A stretch of 64,000 nt of DNA from NCBI GenBank assembly GCA_963722495.1, contig CAVRND010000026.1, forward strand, positions 1 through 64,000, in the 5' to 3' direction. The stretch is from Hyphomicrobium_A sp963722495. Lineage in GTDB: Bacteria; Pseudomonadota; Alphaproteobacteria; Rhizobiales; Hyphomicrobiaceae. Made by a program: the position numbers and the translations under genes. Under the pieces are notes generated by a model. The model was not told the origin of the DNA. It worked only from the letters and a program-made list of their open reading frames with translations, and did no database searches. This document shows positions 1-8,643 of this stretch, one piece after another (within the stretch, counting starts at the first letter, position 1; each line of letters begins with the position of its first letter).

Positions 1-454
1 ATGACCGTCGAGGGGTTCGCACGCTCGAGAGCAGAGCTGCAGCGCCTCAAAGCGGAGGAGCGTCCCCGTATCATTCAGGCGATATCGGAAGCGCGCGCGC
101 ACGGCGACCTGTCCGAGAACGCCGAGTATCACGCGGCCAAGGAGCGCAGGGCCTCAACGAGGCCGGTGGCGGAATCGAGGACCGCATCGGCCGTGCCGAC
201 GTCATCGACACGACGAAGCTCAGCGGCAGCACGGTGAAGTTCGGCGCCACGGTGTCGCTGGTCGACGAGGACACCGGCGAGAAGGTCAAATACAAGATCG
301 TCGGCGACACGAGGCGAGCGTGCGCGAGGGCAAGATCTCGATCTCCTCGCCGATCGCGCGGGCGCTGATCGGCAAGTCGAAGGGCGACACCGCCGAGGTG
401 ACGACGCCGAAGGGCGCGCGCTCCTACGAGATCCTCAAGATCGAGTGGAAGTAA
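1..454 (+). CDS. greA: Transcription elongation factor GreA (frameshifted)
   Basis: GreA binds the secondary channel of RNA polymerase and stimulates cleavage of backtracked transcripts. The N-terminal coiled-coil hallmark (ERPRIIQAISEARAHGDLSE, then NAEYHAAKE) is clear. The C-terminal FKBP-like domain can be read in other frames: KFGATVSLVDEDTGEKVKYK, then GKISISSPIARALIGK and SYEILKIEWK before TAA at 452-454. Frame is lost near 150 (about three bases missing in all) and near 306 (a cc run shortened). Repaired length is about 157 residues, normal for the family. The ATG is at base 1, so its promoter and any upstream partner lie outside the window. The next gene is convergent. Confidence 0.93.
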
Positions 455-493
455 CGGGAAGCCGAGCAATTAGCCAGATCGTCAAAAAGCGAG

Positions 494-529
494 GTCGTGA
501 AGGGTGGAAGCGGTCTGGGATTTCACGAC
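494..529. terminator. Possible hairpin between convergent greA and lrp-type gene
   Basis: GTCGTGAA (494-501) pairs perfectly with TTCACGAC (522-529) around a 20-nt loop, in the 92-bp gap between the converging greA and Lrp-family stops. A second partial pairing (GAAGGGTG with CACCCTTTC) overlaps it. There is no clear T run, so a terminator role is inferred from position only. Confidence 0.3.
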
Positions 530-546
530 TTCACCCTTTCACGGAT

Positions 547-1026
547 TCACTTTTCCGGCACGGAGATGGGCACGCCGGGCTCGCGCTTGGCGCGCCGGAT
601 GGTGAGGAACGTCTTGACGCTGGCAACATTGGGCGCCGCGGTCAGCTCCTCGAGCACGAACTCCTGGAAGCCGGCAGGTCGCGCGCCACGCACTTCAGCA
701 TGTAGTCGCTTTCGCCCGACAGCATGTAGGCCTCGCGCACGATGGGCCAGCCAAGCACGCGGTTCTCGAAGGCGCGCAGCTCGGCCTCGGCCTGATTGTG
801 CAGCCCGACCATGGCGAAGGCGGTCAGCTCGAAGCCCGAGCGCCGCCTCGTCCAGCAGCACGGTATAGCCGGCGATGAGCCCGGCCTCCTCCAGCGCCCG
901 CACGCGCCGCAGGCACGGCGGCGCCGATAGGCCGACGCGCGAGGCGAGCGCGACGTTGGTCATGCTGCCGTCGGCCTGCAGCTCCTTGAGGATGCGCCAA
1001 TCGACGGGGTCCAGGCGCACGGCCAT
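547..1026 (-). CDS. Lrp/AsnC family transcriptional regulator (frameshifted)
   Basis: Feast/famine-type DNA-binding regulator. The N-terminus MAVRLDPVDWRILKELQADG followed by NVALASRVGLSAPPCLRRVR is a typical AsnC helix-turn-helix (about residues 5-60). Frame is lost near 840 and again near 690. Other frames supply the ligand-binding RAM domain (AMVGLHNQAEAE, a segment resembling AYMLSGESDYMLK, then LPAFQEFVLEELTAAPNVAS and VKTFLTIRRAKREPGVPI). Repaired length is about 158 residues, usual for Lrp-like proteins. greA next to an Lrp-family gene is common in Hyphomicrobiales. The effector cannot be told from sequence. It is divergent from the ELM1-family gene across a 193-bp gap that may hold its own operator. 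Confidence 0.88.
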   Translation of the reverse strand: MAVRLDPVDWRILKELQADGSMTNVALASRVGLSAPPCLRRVRALEEAGLIAGYTVLLDEAALGLRADRLRHGRAAQSGRGRAARLREPRAWLAHRARGLHAVGRKRLHAEVRGARPAGFQEFVLEELTAAPNVASVKTFLTIRRAKREPGVPISVPEK

Positions 1027-1219
1027 GGCGCTTCTCTCCCGAGCGGATCTCCGCGTGACGCGCTCGTTGGATGCGCCTGAATGCGCCCGACAGTTGCACC
1101 AAGCAGCCCGATTTGGCTAGTTCGCGCGGGCCTGGATCGACCGCCGCTAAATCTACTGCGTCGACGAAAGGCGCTCTGGACAGCACCTGCCGCCGGCGAC
1201 TGGCAAGCTAGGGCAGCCG

Positions 1220-2237
1220 ATGAACGATGCGCCAGATCCGGCACAGATCCCGCCCGCTCGCCGGCCGCAGCGCGTGGATCATCACCACGGGCATCGCCGG
1301 CATGGACATGCAGACGCGCGGCGTCGCCGAGGCGCTGGGCCTGCGCTACGAGATGAAGCCGTCGCGCCCAAGGGCATATGGAAGATGCGGCGCCGTGGGG
1401 ACCGGTTGCGCCGTGCCGAGCGCTTCGGCAAGACGGGTTCGCAATTCGCCCCGCCGTGGCCGGACGGTCGCCATCTCGCTCGGGCGCGGCAGCGTGCCCT
1501 ACATGCGCGCGCTGCGGCCAGGGCCGCCCGAGACCTTCACCGTCGTGATGCTCGAACCCGAGCCGGGCTCGGCGCCGCCGACGTGATCTGGGTGCCGCGA
1601 GCACGATCGACTGCGCGGCGCGAACGTAATCACGACGCTGACCGCGCCGCACAGCTTCACCGCGGCGCGGCTCGCCGAGCTGCGCCGCGACGTCCCGCCC
1701 GACATCGCCGCGCTGCCGCGGCCCGCGCATCGCGGTCATGCTCGGCGGCAAGAACGACGTCTACGAGTTCCGCGCCGAGGACGACGCGCGCTTTGCCGGC
1801 TGCGCTGAGGTCGCTGGGCGCGCTCGGCGCCAGCTTCATGATCACGCCGTCGCGCCGCACGCACGCGCGCCTGCATCGAGGTGACCGAGCGAGGCGACGC
1901 GCGACTACCCGCGCATCCTGTGGGACGGGGAGGGCGCCAACCCTATGGCGATTTCCTCGCGCATGCCGATGCGCTGGTCGTCACCGCCGACAGCGTCAAC
2001 ATGACGGGCGAGGCCGCCGCGACCGGGAAGCCGGTGCTACGTGTTCACGCCGTCGGCCGGCTCGGACGAAATTCCGCCGCTTCCATGCGGCTCTCGAGGC
2101 CACGGCGCGACGCGGCCGCTGCCGGAACGCGCTTGACGCCATTGCCGGAATGGAGCTACGCGCCGCTGCAGTCGGTCGACGACCATCGCGCGCGAGATCG
2201 AGCGCCGCTGGCTCGACAGAAGGACGCCGGCGCATGA
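1220..2237 (+). CDS. Mitochondrial fission ELM1 family protein (DUF1022), frameshifted
   Basis: Bacterial members of the ELM1 family look like GT-B-type glycosyltransferase folds; their substrate is unknown. Segments spread over three frames match the family: WIITTGIAGMDMQTRGVAEA, then LGLRYEMKP, AISLGRGSVPYMRAL, ITTLTAPHSFTAARLAELRR, RIAVMLGGKNDVY, ASFMITPSRRTHARL, and the signature DFLAHADALVVTADSVNMTG. At least six frame changes are needed. One more inserted A near 2219 would give a C-terminus ending at TGA 2235-2237, which overlaps the next ATG (2234) as ATGA, a strong sign of translational coupling. The start at 1220 reads MNDAPDPAQIPP before the first shift. Confidence 0.8.
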
Positions 2238-2971
2238 TGCAAAAGCCGCTTCCGCACAACCGACGACGTGCTCGTGCGCCGGCGGCACGCTGTCGCGTGC
2301 CGCAGCTCTCGCGCGCTGCGCGCGCCTGGCGCTTCGTCGAGATGGCGCTGCTCTACGGCGCCGCGCCGTTCGTGGTCGACCGCGCCGTGCACCAGGAAGG
2401 CATCCCCGTTTTCATCGCGCTGCTGCCCGTGCTGGCGATCATGCTGATGTTTCTGGTCGCTCGACCGCACGTTCTCGCTGCGCCGCGAGCTGTCGCGCGG
2501 GTTCTCGCTCGGGCAGCTCGCCTCCATCCTCGCCGTGTTCGCGGTCGGCGGCGGCAGGCGTCGCCACCTACGTCGCCGATTTCCACCCCGACTGGTTCCT
2601 CGAGTTCCCGCGCAACCGTCCCGACGACCTACCTGCGGATCATGCTGCTCTATCCGCTGATGTCGGTCGCCGTGCAGGAGCTCGTCTACCGCACGTTCTA
2701 TTTCCACCGCTACGGCCTGCTGTTCGGCAGCGCCTGGTGGCTGGCGATCGTGCTCAACGGCGTGCTGTTCGGCGCTCGGCCACATCGTCATCGGCACGCC
2801 GCTGGCCGTCTACGGCACCATGGTCACGGGCGCGCTGTTTGCCTGGCGCTATGCGTGACGCGCTCGTTCTGGGCCGTGTTCATCGAGCACACGCTATGGG
2901 GCGCGCTGGTGTTCACGGTCGGGCTCGGCCGCTACTTCTTCACCGGCGTCGGCATCCTCACCTGGCGCTGA
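2234..2971 (+). CDS. CPBP family intramembrane protease-like protein (frameshifted)
   Basis: Polytopic inner-membrane protein of the CAAX protease/bacteriocin-processing (CPBP/ABI) family. Hydrophobic segments include FVEMALLYGAAPFVVD, IPVFIALLPVLAIMLMFLV, MLLYPLMSVAVQELVYR and AVFIEHTLWGALVFTVGLGR. The usual EExxxR metal/catalytic motif appears as QELVYR, with Gln in the first position. NGVLFG-LGHIVIGTP carries the second histidine motif but needs a frame change near 2776. Another shift lies near 2461. About 245 residues when repaired. The ATG overlaps the ELM1 stop by 4 bases, so the two are co-translated. Whether it is a protease or a catalytically altered relative is open. Confidence 0.75.
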   Translation: MMQKPLPHNRRRARAPAARCRVPQLSRAARAWRFVEMALLYGAAPFVVDRAVHQEGIPVFIALLPVLAIMLMFLVARPHVLAAPRAVARVLARAARLHPRRVRGRRRQASPPTSPISTPTGSSSSRATVPTTYLRIMLLYPLMSVAVQELVYRTFYFHRYGLLFGSAWWLAIVLNGVLFGARPHRHRHAAGRLRHHGHGRAVCLALCVTRSFWAVFIEHTLWGALVFTVGLGRYFFTGVGILTWR

Positions 2972-3075
2972 GCAGACGGCGTTGCCCAAGCGGCTCGGGA
3001 TTGAGACCCGCCGCGCCGATCCGCTAGAAGGCCGCAAGCTCACATTCCAGCATCACTTTCGAGGAGGCCGCCTCC

Positions 3076-4740
3076 GTGGCGAACCCGCAGTACGTCTATC
3101 ACATGCACAAGCTCTCCAAGGCCTATCCGGGGGGCAAGCAGGTCCTGAAGGACATCTCGCTGTCGTTCCTGCCCGGCGCCAAGATCGGCGTCGTCGGCCT
3201 GAACGGCGCGGGCAAGTCGACGCTGCTCAAGATCATGGCCGGCACGGTCGACGATTTCCTCGGCGAGGCGAAGGCCGCCGACGGCATCAAGGTCGGCTAC
3301 CTGCCGCAGGAGCCGCAGCTCGATCCCGACAAGGACGTGCTCGGCAACGCCATGGAGGGCGTCGCGGAGAAGAAGGCGATCCTCGACCGCTACAACGAGA
3401 TCGCCGCCAACTACACCGAAGAGACCGCCGACGAGATGACGGCGCTGCAGGACCAGATCGACGCCGCAGGACCTGTGGGACCTCGACACGCAGGTCGAGC
3501 AGGCGCTCGACGCGCTGCGCTGCCCGCCGGGCGATGCCGACGTGACCAAGCTGTCGGGCGGCGAGAAGCGCCGCGTGGCGCTGACCCGCCTGCTGCTGTC
3601 GAAGCCCGACATCCTGCTGCTCGACGAGCCGACCAACCATCTCGACGCCGAAAGCGTCGCCTGGCTCGAGCACTACCTCAAGGAGTACACCGGCTGCGTC
3701 ATCCTCGTGACGCACGACCGCTACTTCCTCGACAACCTCACCGACTGGACGCTGGAGCTGGATCGCGGCCAGGGCGTTCCCTACAAGGGCAACTACTCGA
3801 GCTGGCTGGAGCAGAAGGCCAAGCGCGCCGAGGTCGAGAAATCGGCCGAGGAGGGCCGCCAGAAGCAGATGGCGCGCGAGCTGGAATGGATCCGCGCCTC
3901 GCCCAAGGCGCGCCAGGCCAAATCCAAGGCGCGCGTCACCGCCTTCGACAAGCTGGTCGAGCAGGCCGGACGCGAGGAGGTCGGCAAGGCGTCGTTCTCG
4001 ATCGCGCCGGGCCCGCGCCTCGGCGACATGGTGGTCGAGGTCGACGGACCTGTCGAAGGCGTTCGGCGACCGGCTGCTGATCGACGACCTGTCCTTCAAG
4101 CTGCCGCCGGGCGGCATCGTCGGCGTCATCGGCCCCAACGGCGCCGGCAAGACGACGCTGTTCAAGATGCTGACCGGCGCGGAGAAGCCCGACGACGGCG
4201 CGATCACGCTCGGCGCCGACGGTGAAGCTCGCCTACGTCGACCAGAGCCGCGACCACCTCGACGACAAGAAGACCGTCTGGGAGGAGATCTCCGGCGGCC
4301 TCGACATCATGAAGTTCGGCGACAAGAAGGAGATGCCGAGCCGCGCCTATTGCGGCTGGTTCAACTTCAAGGGCGCCGACCAGCAGAAGAAGGTCGGGCT
4401 GCTCTCGGGCGGCGAGCGCAACCGCGTGCATCTCGCCAAGATGCTGAAGGAGGGCGGCAACCTGCTGCTGCTCGACGAGCCGACCAACGACCTCGACACC
4501 GAGACGCTGGGCGCGCTCGAAGCGGCGCTGGAAGATTTCCCCGGCTGCGCCGTGGTCATCTCGCATGACCGCTTCTTCCTCGACCGCCTCGCGACGCACA
4601 TCCTCGCCTTCGAGGGCGACAGCCACGTCGAATGGTTCGAAGGCAACTTCGAAGCCTACGAGGAGGACAAGAAGCGCCGCCTCGGCGACGCCGCCGTCGA
4701 GCCGCACCGCATCAAGTTCAAGCGCTTCGAGCGGGCCTAG
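3076..4740 (+). CDS. ettA: Energy-dependent translational throttle protein EttA (ABC-F ATPase), frameshifted
   Basis: Ribosome-associated ABC-F protein that gates early elongation in response to the ATP/ADP ratio. GTG start at 3076 behind a GAGGAGG ribosome site. The first ABC domain has Walker A GLNGAGKSTLLK, the signature LSGGEKRRVALTRLLL and Walker B LLLDEPTNHLD. The linker RQKQMARELEWIRASPKARQ is the ABC-F P-site interaction region. The second domain has GPNGAGKTTLFK, LSGGERNRVHLAK and LLLDEPTNDLD. Frame breaks near 3469, 4047 and 4222 each look like one extra base. Repaired length is about 554 residues, normal for EttA. A degraded second copy of the linker region lies at 8509-8623. Confidence 0.95.
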
Positions 4741-5130
4741 TGAGCCGCGTGCGTCCTACTTTCCGTGGGTCGCAGAATGCGCAAATGTCGATCCAAAACA
4801 GTTTGGAGCAGCCTCAAGCTGCCGCCAAATCGCAAAAAGCATGTGCGACGACTGTTGAAGTCGGTGATTCCATCTGCCCGTGCCCACGCCGCGTAAAAGC
4901 ACGGCGCACGACTATTTGGTCGAATGGCACTGCGCCGGCCTCGATGCGCATCCACGTCCAAATTGTTGGCCCCCAATTTGTAATATATTTTGCAATGTAC
5001 ATTGCGCGCAAAGCAACGGCGCGACAACTGCTAGGCGAGTATAGGGGAGATGAGCGAAGCACCCGTATTGCCGCAACGGTGCAAAATCAATACGCAGCAT
5101 TCGCCATATAAAAGCGAAGGATGACGAAAC
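4741..5130 (+). other. 390-bp non-coding stretch of lower G+C after ettA
   Basis: No credible coding sequence. Composition drops visibly from the surrounding chromosome (for example the A/T-rich run around 4975-5000), and this continues into the next ORF. It probably holds the promoter of the gene at 5131, but I do not see a convincing -35/-10 pair. It marks the left edge of the block that ends with the ettA remnant at 8509-8623. Confidence 0.5.
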
Positions 5131-5454
5131 ATGATAATTAAACGTCGAGAATTTATTAAGGGATGCGCAACGATCCCTCTTTTGACACTCCCGGCCATCA
5201 CCTGCCTCACCAGCGTCGCGAAAGCCGAGAGCGGGAGCAACGCATTGGCGCCAGGCGCCACTTTGCACATTGAGAAATCGATCAAGGCGGGTTTTGGCGG
5301 GGGCTTCTCGGTGTTGTCCCATAGTCAGTCAAAAGGACTGATTTATGCCGACATCGCACATTGCGGCAACCGGTACGTGGTTGCCTCAACAGATTGCCGT
5401 GATTGGGAGATCGTTCGATCCTCTCTGCACAACCCGGGCTTCGTTTCCGGTTAG
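5131..5454 (+). CDS. Tat-signal exported protein, short, propeller-like
   Basis: 107 residues. The N-terminus MIIKRREFIKG has a twin-arginine-like motif, then a hydrophobic stretch CATIPLLTLPAITCLTS and a probable cleavage site at VAKA-E. The mature part GGGFSVLSHSQSKGLIYADI, then GNRYVVASTDCRDWEIV, resembles one blade of a BNR/sialidase-type beta-propeller (S-x-D near W), and such proteins are normally several times longer. It ends at TAG 5452-5454, only 76 bp before the first recognisable LodA-like residues. It is therefore either a truncated gene or the start of a chimeric reading frame. Function not known. Codon use is less G+C-biased than in neighbours. Confidence 0.5.
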   Translation: MIIKRREFIKGCATIPLLTLPAITCLTSVAKAESGSNALAPGATLHIEKSIKAGFGGGFSVLSHSQSKGLIYADIAHCGNRYVVASTDCRDWEIVRSSLHNPGFVSG

Positions 5455-5530
5455 CGGATCTATTGTGCGGCAGCTTGAACTCAACGGTTGAGGTTCTTTC
5501 AGCAATTAACAATCGTCTATCCAGCCCGGT

Positions 5531-7183
5531 ATGAGGCCGATCGAACGCGACAACCTGATCATCGATCCCGGGGTGCATACGATCGCCTCGGGGCAGACCG
5601 AACCGGTGGTCATGAAAGGTGATGTTTTCAGGGACATCGAGAAGGGAACGTTGCCGGGCGAGTTACGTTTTGAGGGTTTCACCCCAAAGGATCCTTCGAA
5701 AGAAGTTAATGTCACTTACAAGGCCGCCAGAGATATCGAACTCGGGCAGCTTCGTTTGGATTCCAAGGACCGGCTTGCTGTTCGTTTCCGCGCCCGGGAA
5801 GGGCGAATGTGTCACGACGCCCAAGTCGTGTTGTCGAACCCAAGCGAGACAATTGAGTCCTCCGAACGGTCCGGAGGACGCTAAGAATCCGCTGACGAAC
5901 CAGTTCGCTTATTTCAACATTCCGGGATGGTGGGACGACACCTGCGGCGGGGAAATCGACGTCACGGTCACGCTCAAGGACGGAACGGTATTGAGTACAC
6001 GTGACAACGTGAAGTCAGCGACAGACGAAGGAACGAGGAATCCGCGTGCAGGAGCGTGGATCGTTACCGCGCCACCGAAGTTTGCACCTCACATGTACCA
6101 TGTGGTGTCCATCCTGGATCGCGTTTACGAGGCTTTTCCTGAGGCGTACCCCCACGTAAGAAGAAGACGAACTTCTACCGAGATGTCTACCCGATCTTCG
6201 CCAAGGCAGTGAGCTATAGCTGGGTAACGCGGCGGCAGCGGGCGTTTCGCCTGACACCAAGGACGCCGCTCACGGTCCCGGGCAGCCGGGCAGCTTGCTC
6301 AGCTGCCGAGCGCATGGCCGTTTTCACGGATCCGAGCGAGGACAGCAAGCCGCGACGGCAGATGGTCTATGCCGTTGATGCGGCATGCGGCTGGAAAGCG
6401 CGGACGGCTGGTCGATTCGCTGATGCCGCCGCCGCCAGAGCGGCCGACCAGCTGGCAGAACGACGAATTCAAACGCGACGAGGACGACGAAGCGTTCATG
6501 ATGCCCTAGCTGTGGGGCACCGGGCGGCAAGCCGGAGCAGAATGAGCAATTGGGCAACAGCATGCCCAACAGTTCCTGAGCCTGACCGACTGGCACCTCA
6601 ATCACCTGAAGGCATGGGCACGAAGGAAACTTCGAGGTTGGCGTCCCGGCAAAGCCCGTCGCCCTTGAGACCTTGCCGCTGGCTGAGCAGCCGCATGCAC
6701 TCGACACCTCGGCGCTCGAGCCCACGATCGGCGGCGGTTTCCACCCGGCAATCGAATTCCCATATCTGATCTCTATCGGGAAAATTTTGCTGAGGCGTTC
6801 CGCGTCAACAAAGGTATCGAGCCTGGCGCGCTCGCGGCCTATATGTCGAGCCCGTGGCAAGGCGACTTCTGGTCCTGCAACACGGTTTGGTGGCCGACGC
6901 AGCGGCCGGATATCGTTTTCGAATACGATAGGAAGAACCAGACCCGAACCTACAAGGAATGGTTCCGCGGATACGATGAACACGGCGAACCGCTGTCGTC
7001 CACCGATGGTTACCATCAGATGGCCTATGCCTGGTCAAAATTGGGGATGGTGCTGCCGGTCAAGAATGAGGACGGCAGCTATCTGAAAGACAACGGTCAG
7101 ATGGTATTCGCTCGAACAGGAGCGTGATCCGGCGTTGAACCGGCCGCCGATGCCTATGGGGCGCCAACGAAAACAAATCGTTC
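5531..7183 (+). CDS. LodA/GoxA-like CTQ-dependent amino-acid oxidase, N-terminally truncated and frameshifted
   Basis: The LodA/GoxA family are quinoproteins that oxidise an amino acid (lysine in LodA, glycine in GoxA), releasing H2O2. They use a cysteine tryptophylquinone made from their own Cys and Trp. Family landmarks appear in order over several frames: NLIIDPGVHTI, IELGQLRLDSKDRLAV, FNIPGWWDDTCGGEIDVTVT, AWIVTAPPKFAPHMY, FYRDVYPIFAKAVSYSWV, LSLTDWHLNHLKAWA, PTIGGGFHPAIEFPYLI, SSPWQGDFWSCNTVWWPTQR and AYAWSKLGMVLPV. The Asp (6864) four residues before Cys (6876) and Trp (7032) fit the CTQ-site layout. The family N-terminus (about 100-130 residues) is missing. The end is approximate and abuts the LodB-like gene. 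Substrate unknown. Confidence 0.72.
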
Positions 7184-8424
7184 TTGCCATCAATGCCACC
7201 GCTCGTCGCGACCAGTACAACATGGGACGTCGTCATTGTCGGTTCTGGACCTGCAGGATCCGCAACCGCGATCACGCTGGCCAAGTACGGCCAGCGTGTG
7301 CTGCTGGCGGAGAAACGCGGGATCCCTCAGCTTCAAGCTTGGCGAGTCCTTGCCGCCGACCTCGATCGGTCTGGTCAAACACTTCCTGGGAGACCCTGAA
7401 GCTCCGCGAACAGCAACCTCCCGGCTTATTCAGGACGGCCGGCAACGTCTCGCTATGGGCGAGCGAGCAGGCCGACATCGCGGACTTTTTCTTCACGTCC
7501 GCCGGCCACGGTCTGTGCATCGACCGATTGGCTTTCGATGAAGCCCTGCGCGCGAATGCGGTTGCAGCCGGTGCAACCTTGCTCAAGGGTGTCGATTTCC
7601 AATCTTGCGCGCGTATGATGACGGTTCTTTCAATTGGCAGCTAACGTTCATCTCAGACGCCGGGATGCGGCAGGATCGCGCCCGTTATCTTGTCGACTGT
7701 TCTGGCCGGCAGGCACTCGTGGCCCGGACGCTTGGTGTCCCGACCATCGATAATGACGATAGGTTGTTCGCCTATGCGCAATGGTTTTCCTGCGCCGGCG
7801 ACGATGATGACCGTTATACCCGGATCGAGGCGGCGCCAGACGGCTGGTGGTACAGCAACCGCCTGCCAAATTCTGATGGCGACGAAACTCGGCGATTGGT
7901 GGTTTTTCACACCGACAAGGATCTGCCGGCCGCGAGACTGTCGGCGTCACGGCAAGGCTTCGATCAGCTGCTGGATGGCTCGACGGCATATCGCGCCGTT
8001 GCTTAAAGCGAAGGGCTATCACCCTGCGGGACGATCCGCGGCGCGCCGGCCAACAGCCAGCGACTGCGAGAACTTCTGCGGCGACGCTTGGATGGCGGTC
8101 GGCGATGCCGCGCAAGCCTATGATCCGCTGTCGTCGCAAGGCATCGATAAGGCGCTCAGGACGGCGAGCCACGCTGGACACATGATCCATTACGCGATGA
8201 CGGACGAGCCGCAAGGCACGGCGGGACTGGACAGCCGCAATGCGTACATCCATCAATACGATGAGCAACAGCGCCAACTCTGGTCGACGTACTTGTCGCA
8301 ACGAGAGTTCTACTATGGCATCCAGCCCCGCTGGGCTGATCAGCCGTTCTGGCAACGCCGCCGGCAATCAGCGAGTAAAGCTACTCCATGGCGCCCCGCT
8401 TCACTGACACGACCTTTTGCCTGA
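7184..8424 (+). CDS. LodB-like FAD-dependent oxidoreductase, CTQ maturation partner (frameshifted)
   Basis: LodB-type flavoproteins are needed to hydroxylate the precursor Trp of LodA/GoxA during cofactor formation and are always encoded beside it. The N-terminal Rossmann motif TWDVVIVGSGPAGSATAI binds FAD. Further family segments are FKLGESLPPTSIGLVKHFLG, FFTSAGHGLCIDRLAFDEAL, RARYLVDCSGRQALVARTLG and the second FAD motif WMAVGDAAQAYDPLSSQGID. The fold is that of tryptophan-halogenase-like monooxygenases. Frame breaks lie near 7325, 7610, 8000 and 8065. Stop at 8422-8424. Repaired length is about 410 residues. It directly follows the LodA-like gene and shares its lower G+C composition. Confidence 0.75.
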
Positions 8425-8508
8425 CAATGTAGAGCTACTGCTGGCTTCGTGCTTGAAAGATGAGGAAATCGATTTGCCGATCTCGTTCGCCCAGTCCATG
8501 CGAAGTCC

Positions 8509-8623
8509 CTCGACAACCTCACCGATTGTACGCCGGAGTTGGATCGCGGCCAGGGCGCACAAGGCGATGCGCGCCGAGCGCCAGAAGCAGATCAGCCGCG
8601 AGCTGGGTTGGATCCGCGCTTCG
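8509..8623 (+). pseudogene. Degraded fragment of ettA (linker region)
   Basis: The stretch CTCGACAACCTCACCGA, then GATCGCGGCCAGGGCG, aligns with ettA 3728-3776, and CGCCAGAAGCAG, then CGCGAGCTG and GGATCCGCGC, aligns with ettA 3849-3901, with about 60 bases missing between the two parts. Several base changes are present (GACTGGACG to GATTGTACG, CTGGAA to CTGGGT), so this is not a recent perfect copy. No open frame gives a functional product. It sits immediately between the LodB-like stop and the next gene, so ettA-derived DNA flanks the LodA/LodB-like block on both sides. Confidence 0.7.
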
Positions 8624-8643
8624 ACCACACACCTCGGGCTGCT

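Noticed and set aside
1220..2971. Single 583-codon protein spanning 1220-2971
   Set aside because: It is a chance join of shifted frames of two genes, an ELM1-family protein and a CPBP membrane protein, which overlap by ATGA at 2234-2237.
4632..5111. Open frame running from the end of ettA into the gap
   Set aside because: The first third is ettA in another frame and the rest has no motif or ribosome site.
5531..8424. Pseudogene call for the oxidase pair on the basis of frameshifts alone
   Set aside because: Essential neighbours such as greA, ettA and lptD show the same kind of breaks, so read error is the simpler cause; only the lost N-terminus of the first gene needs another explanation.
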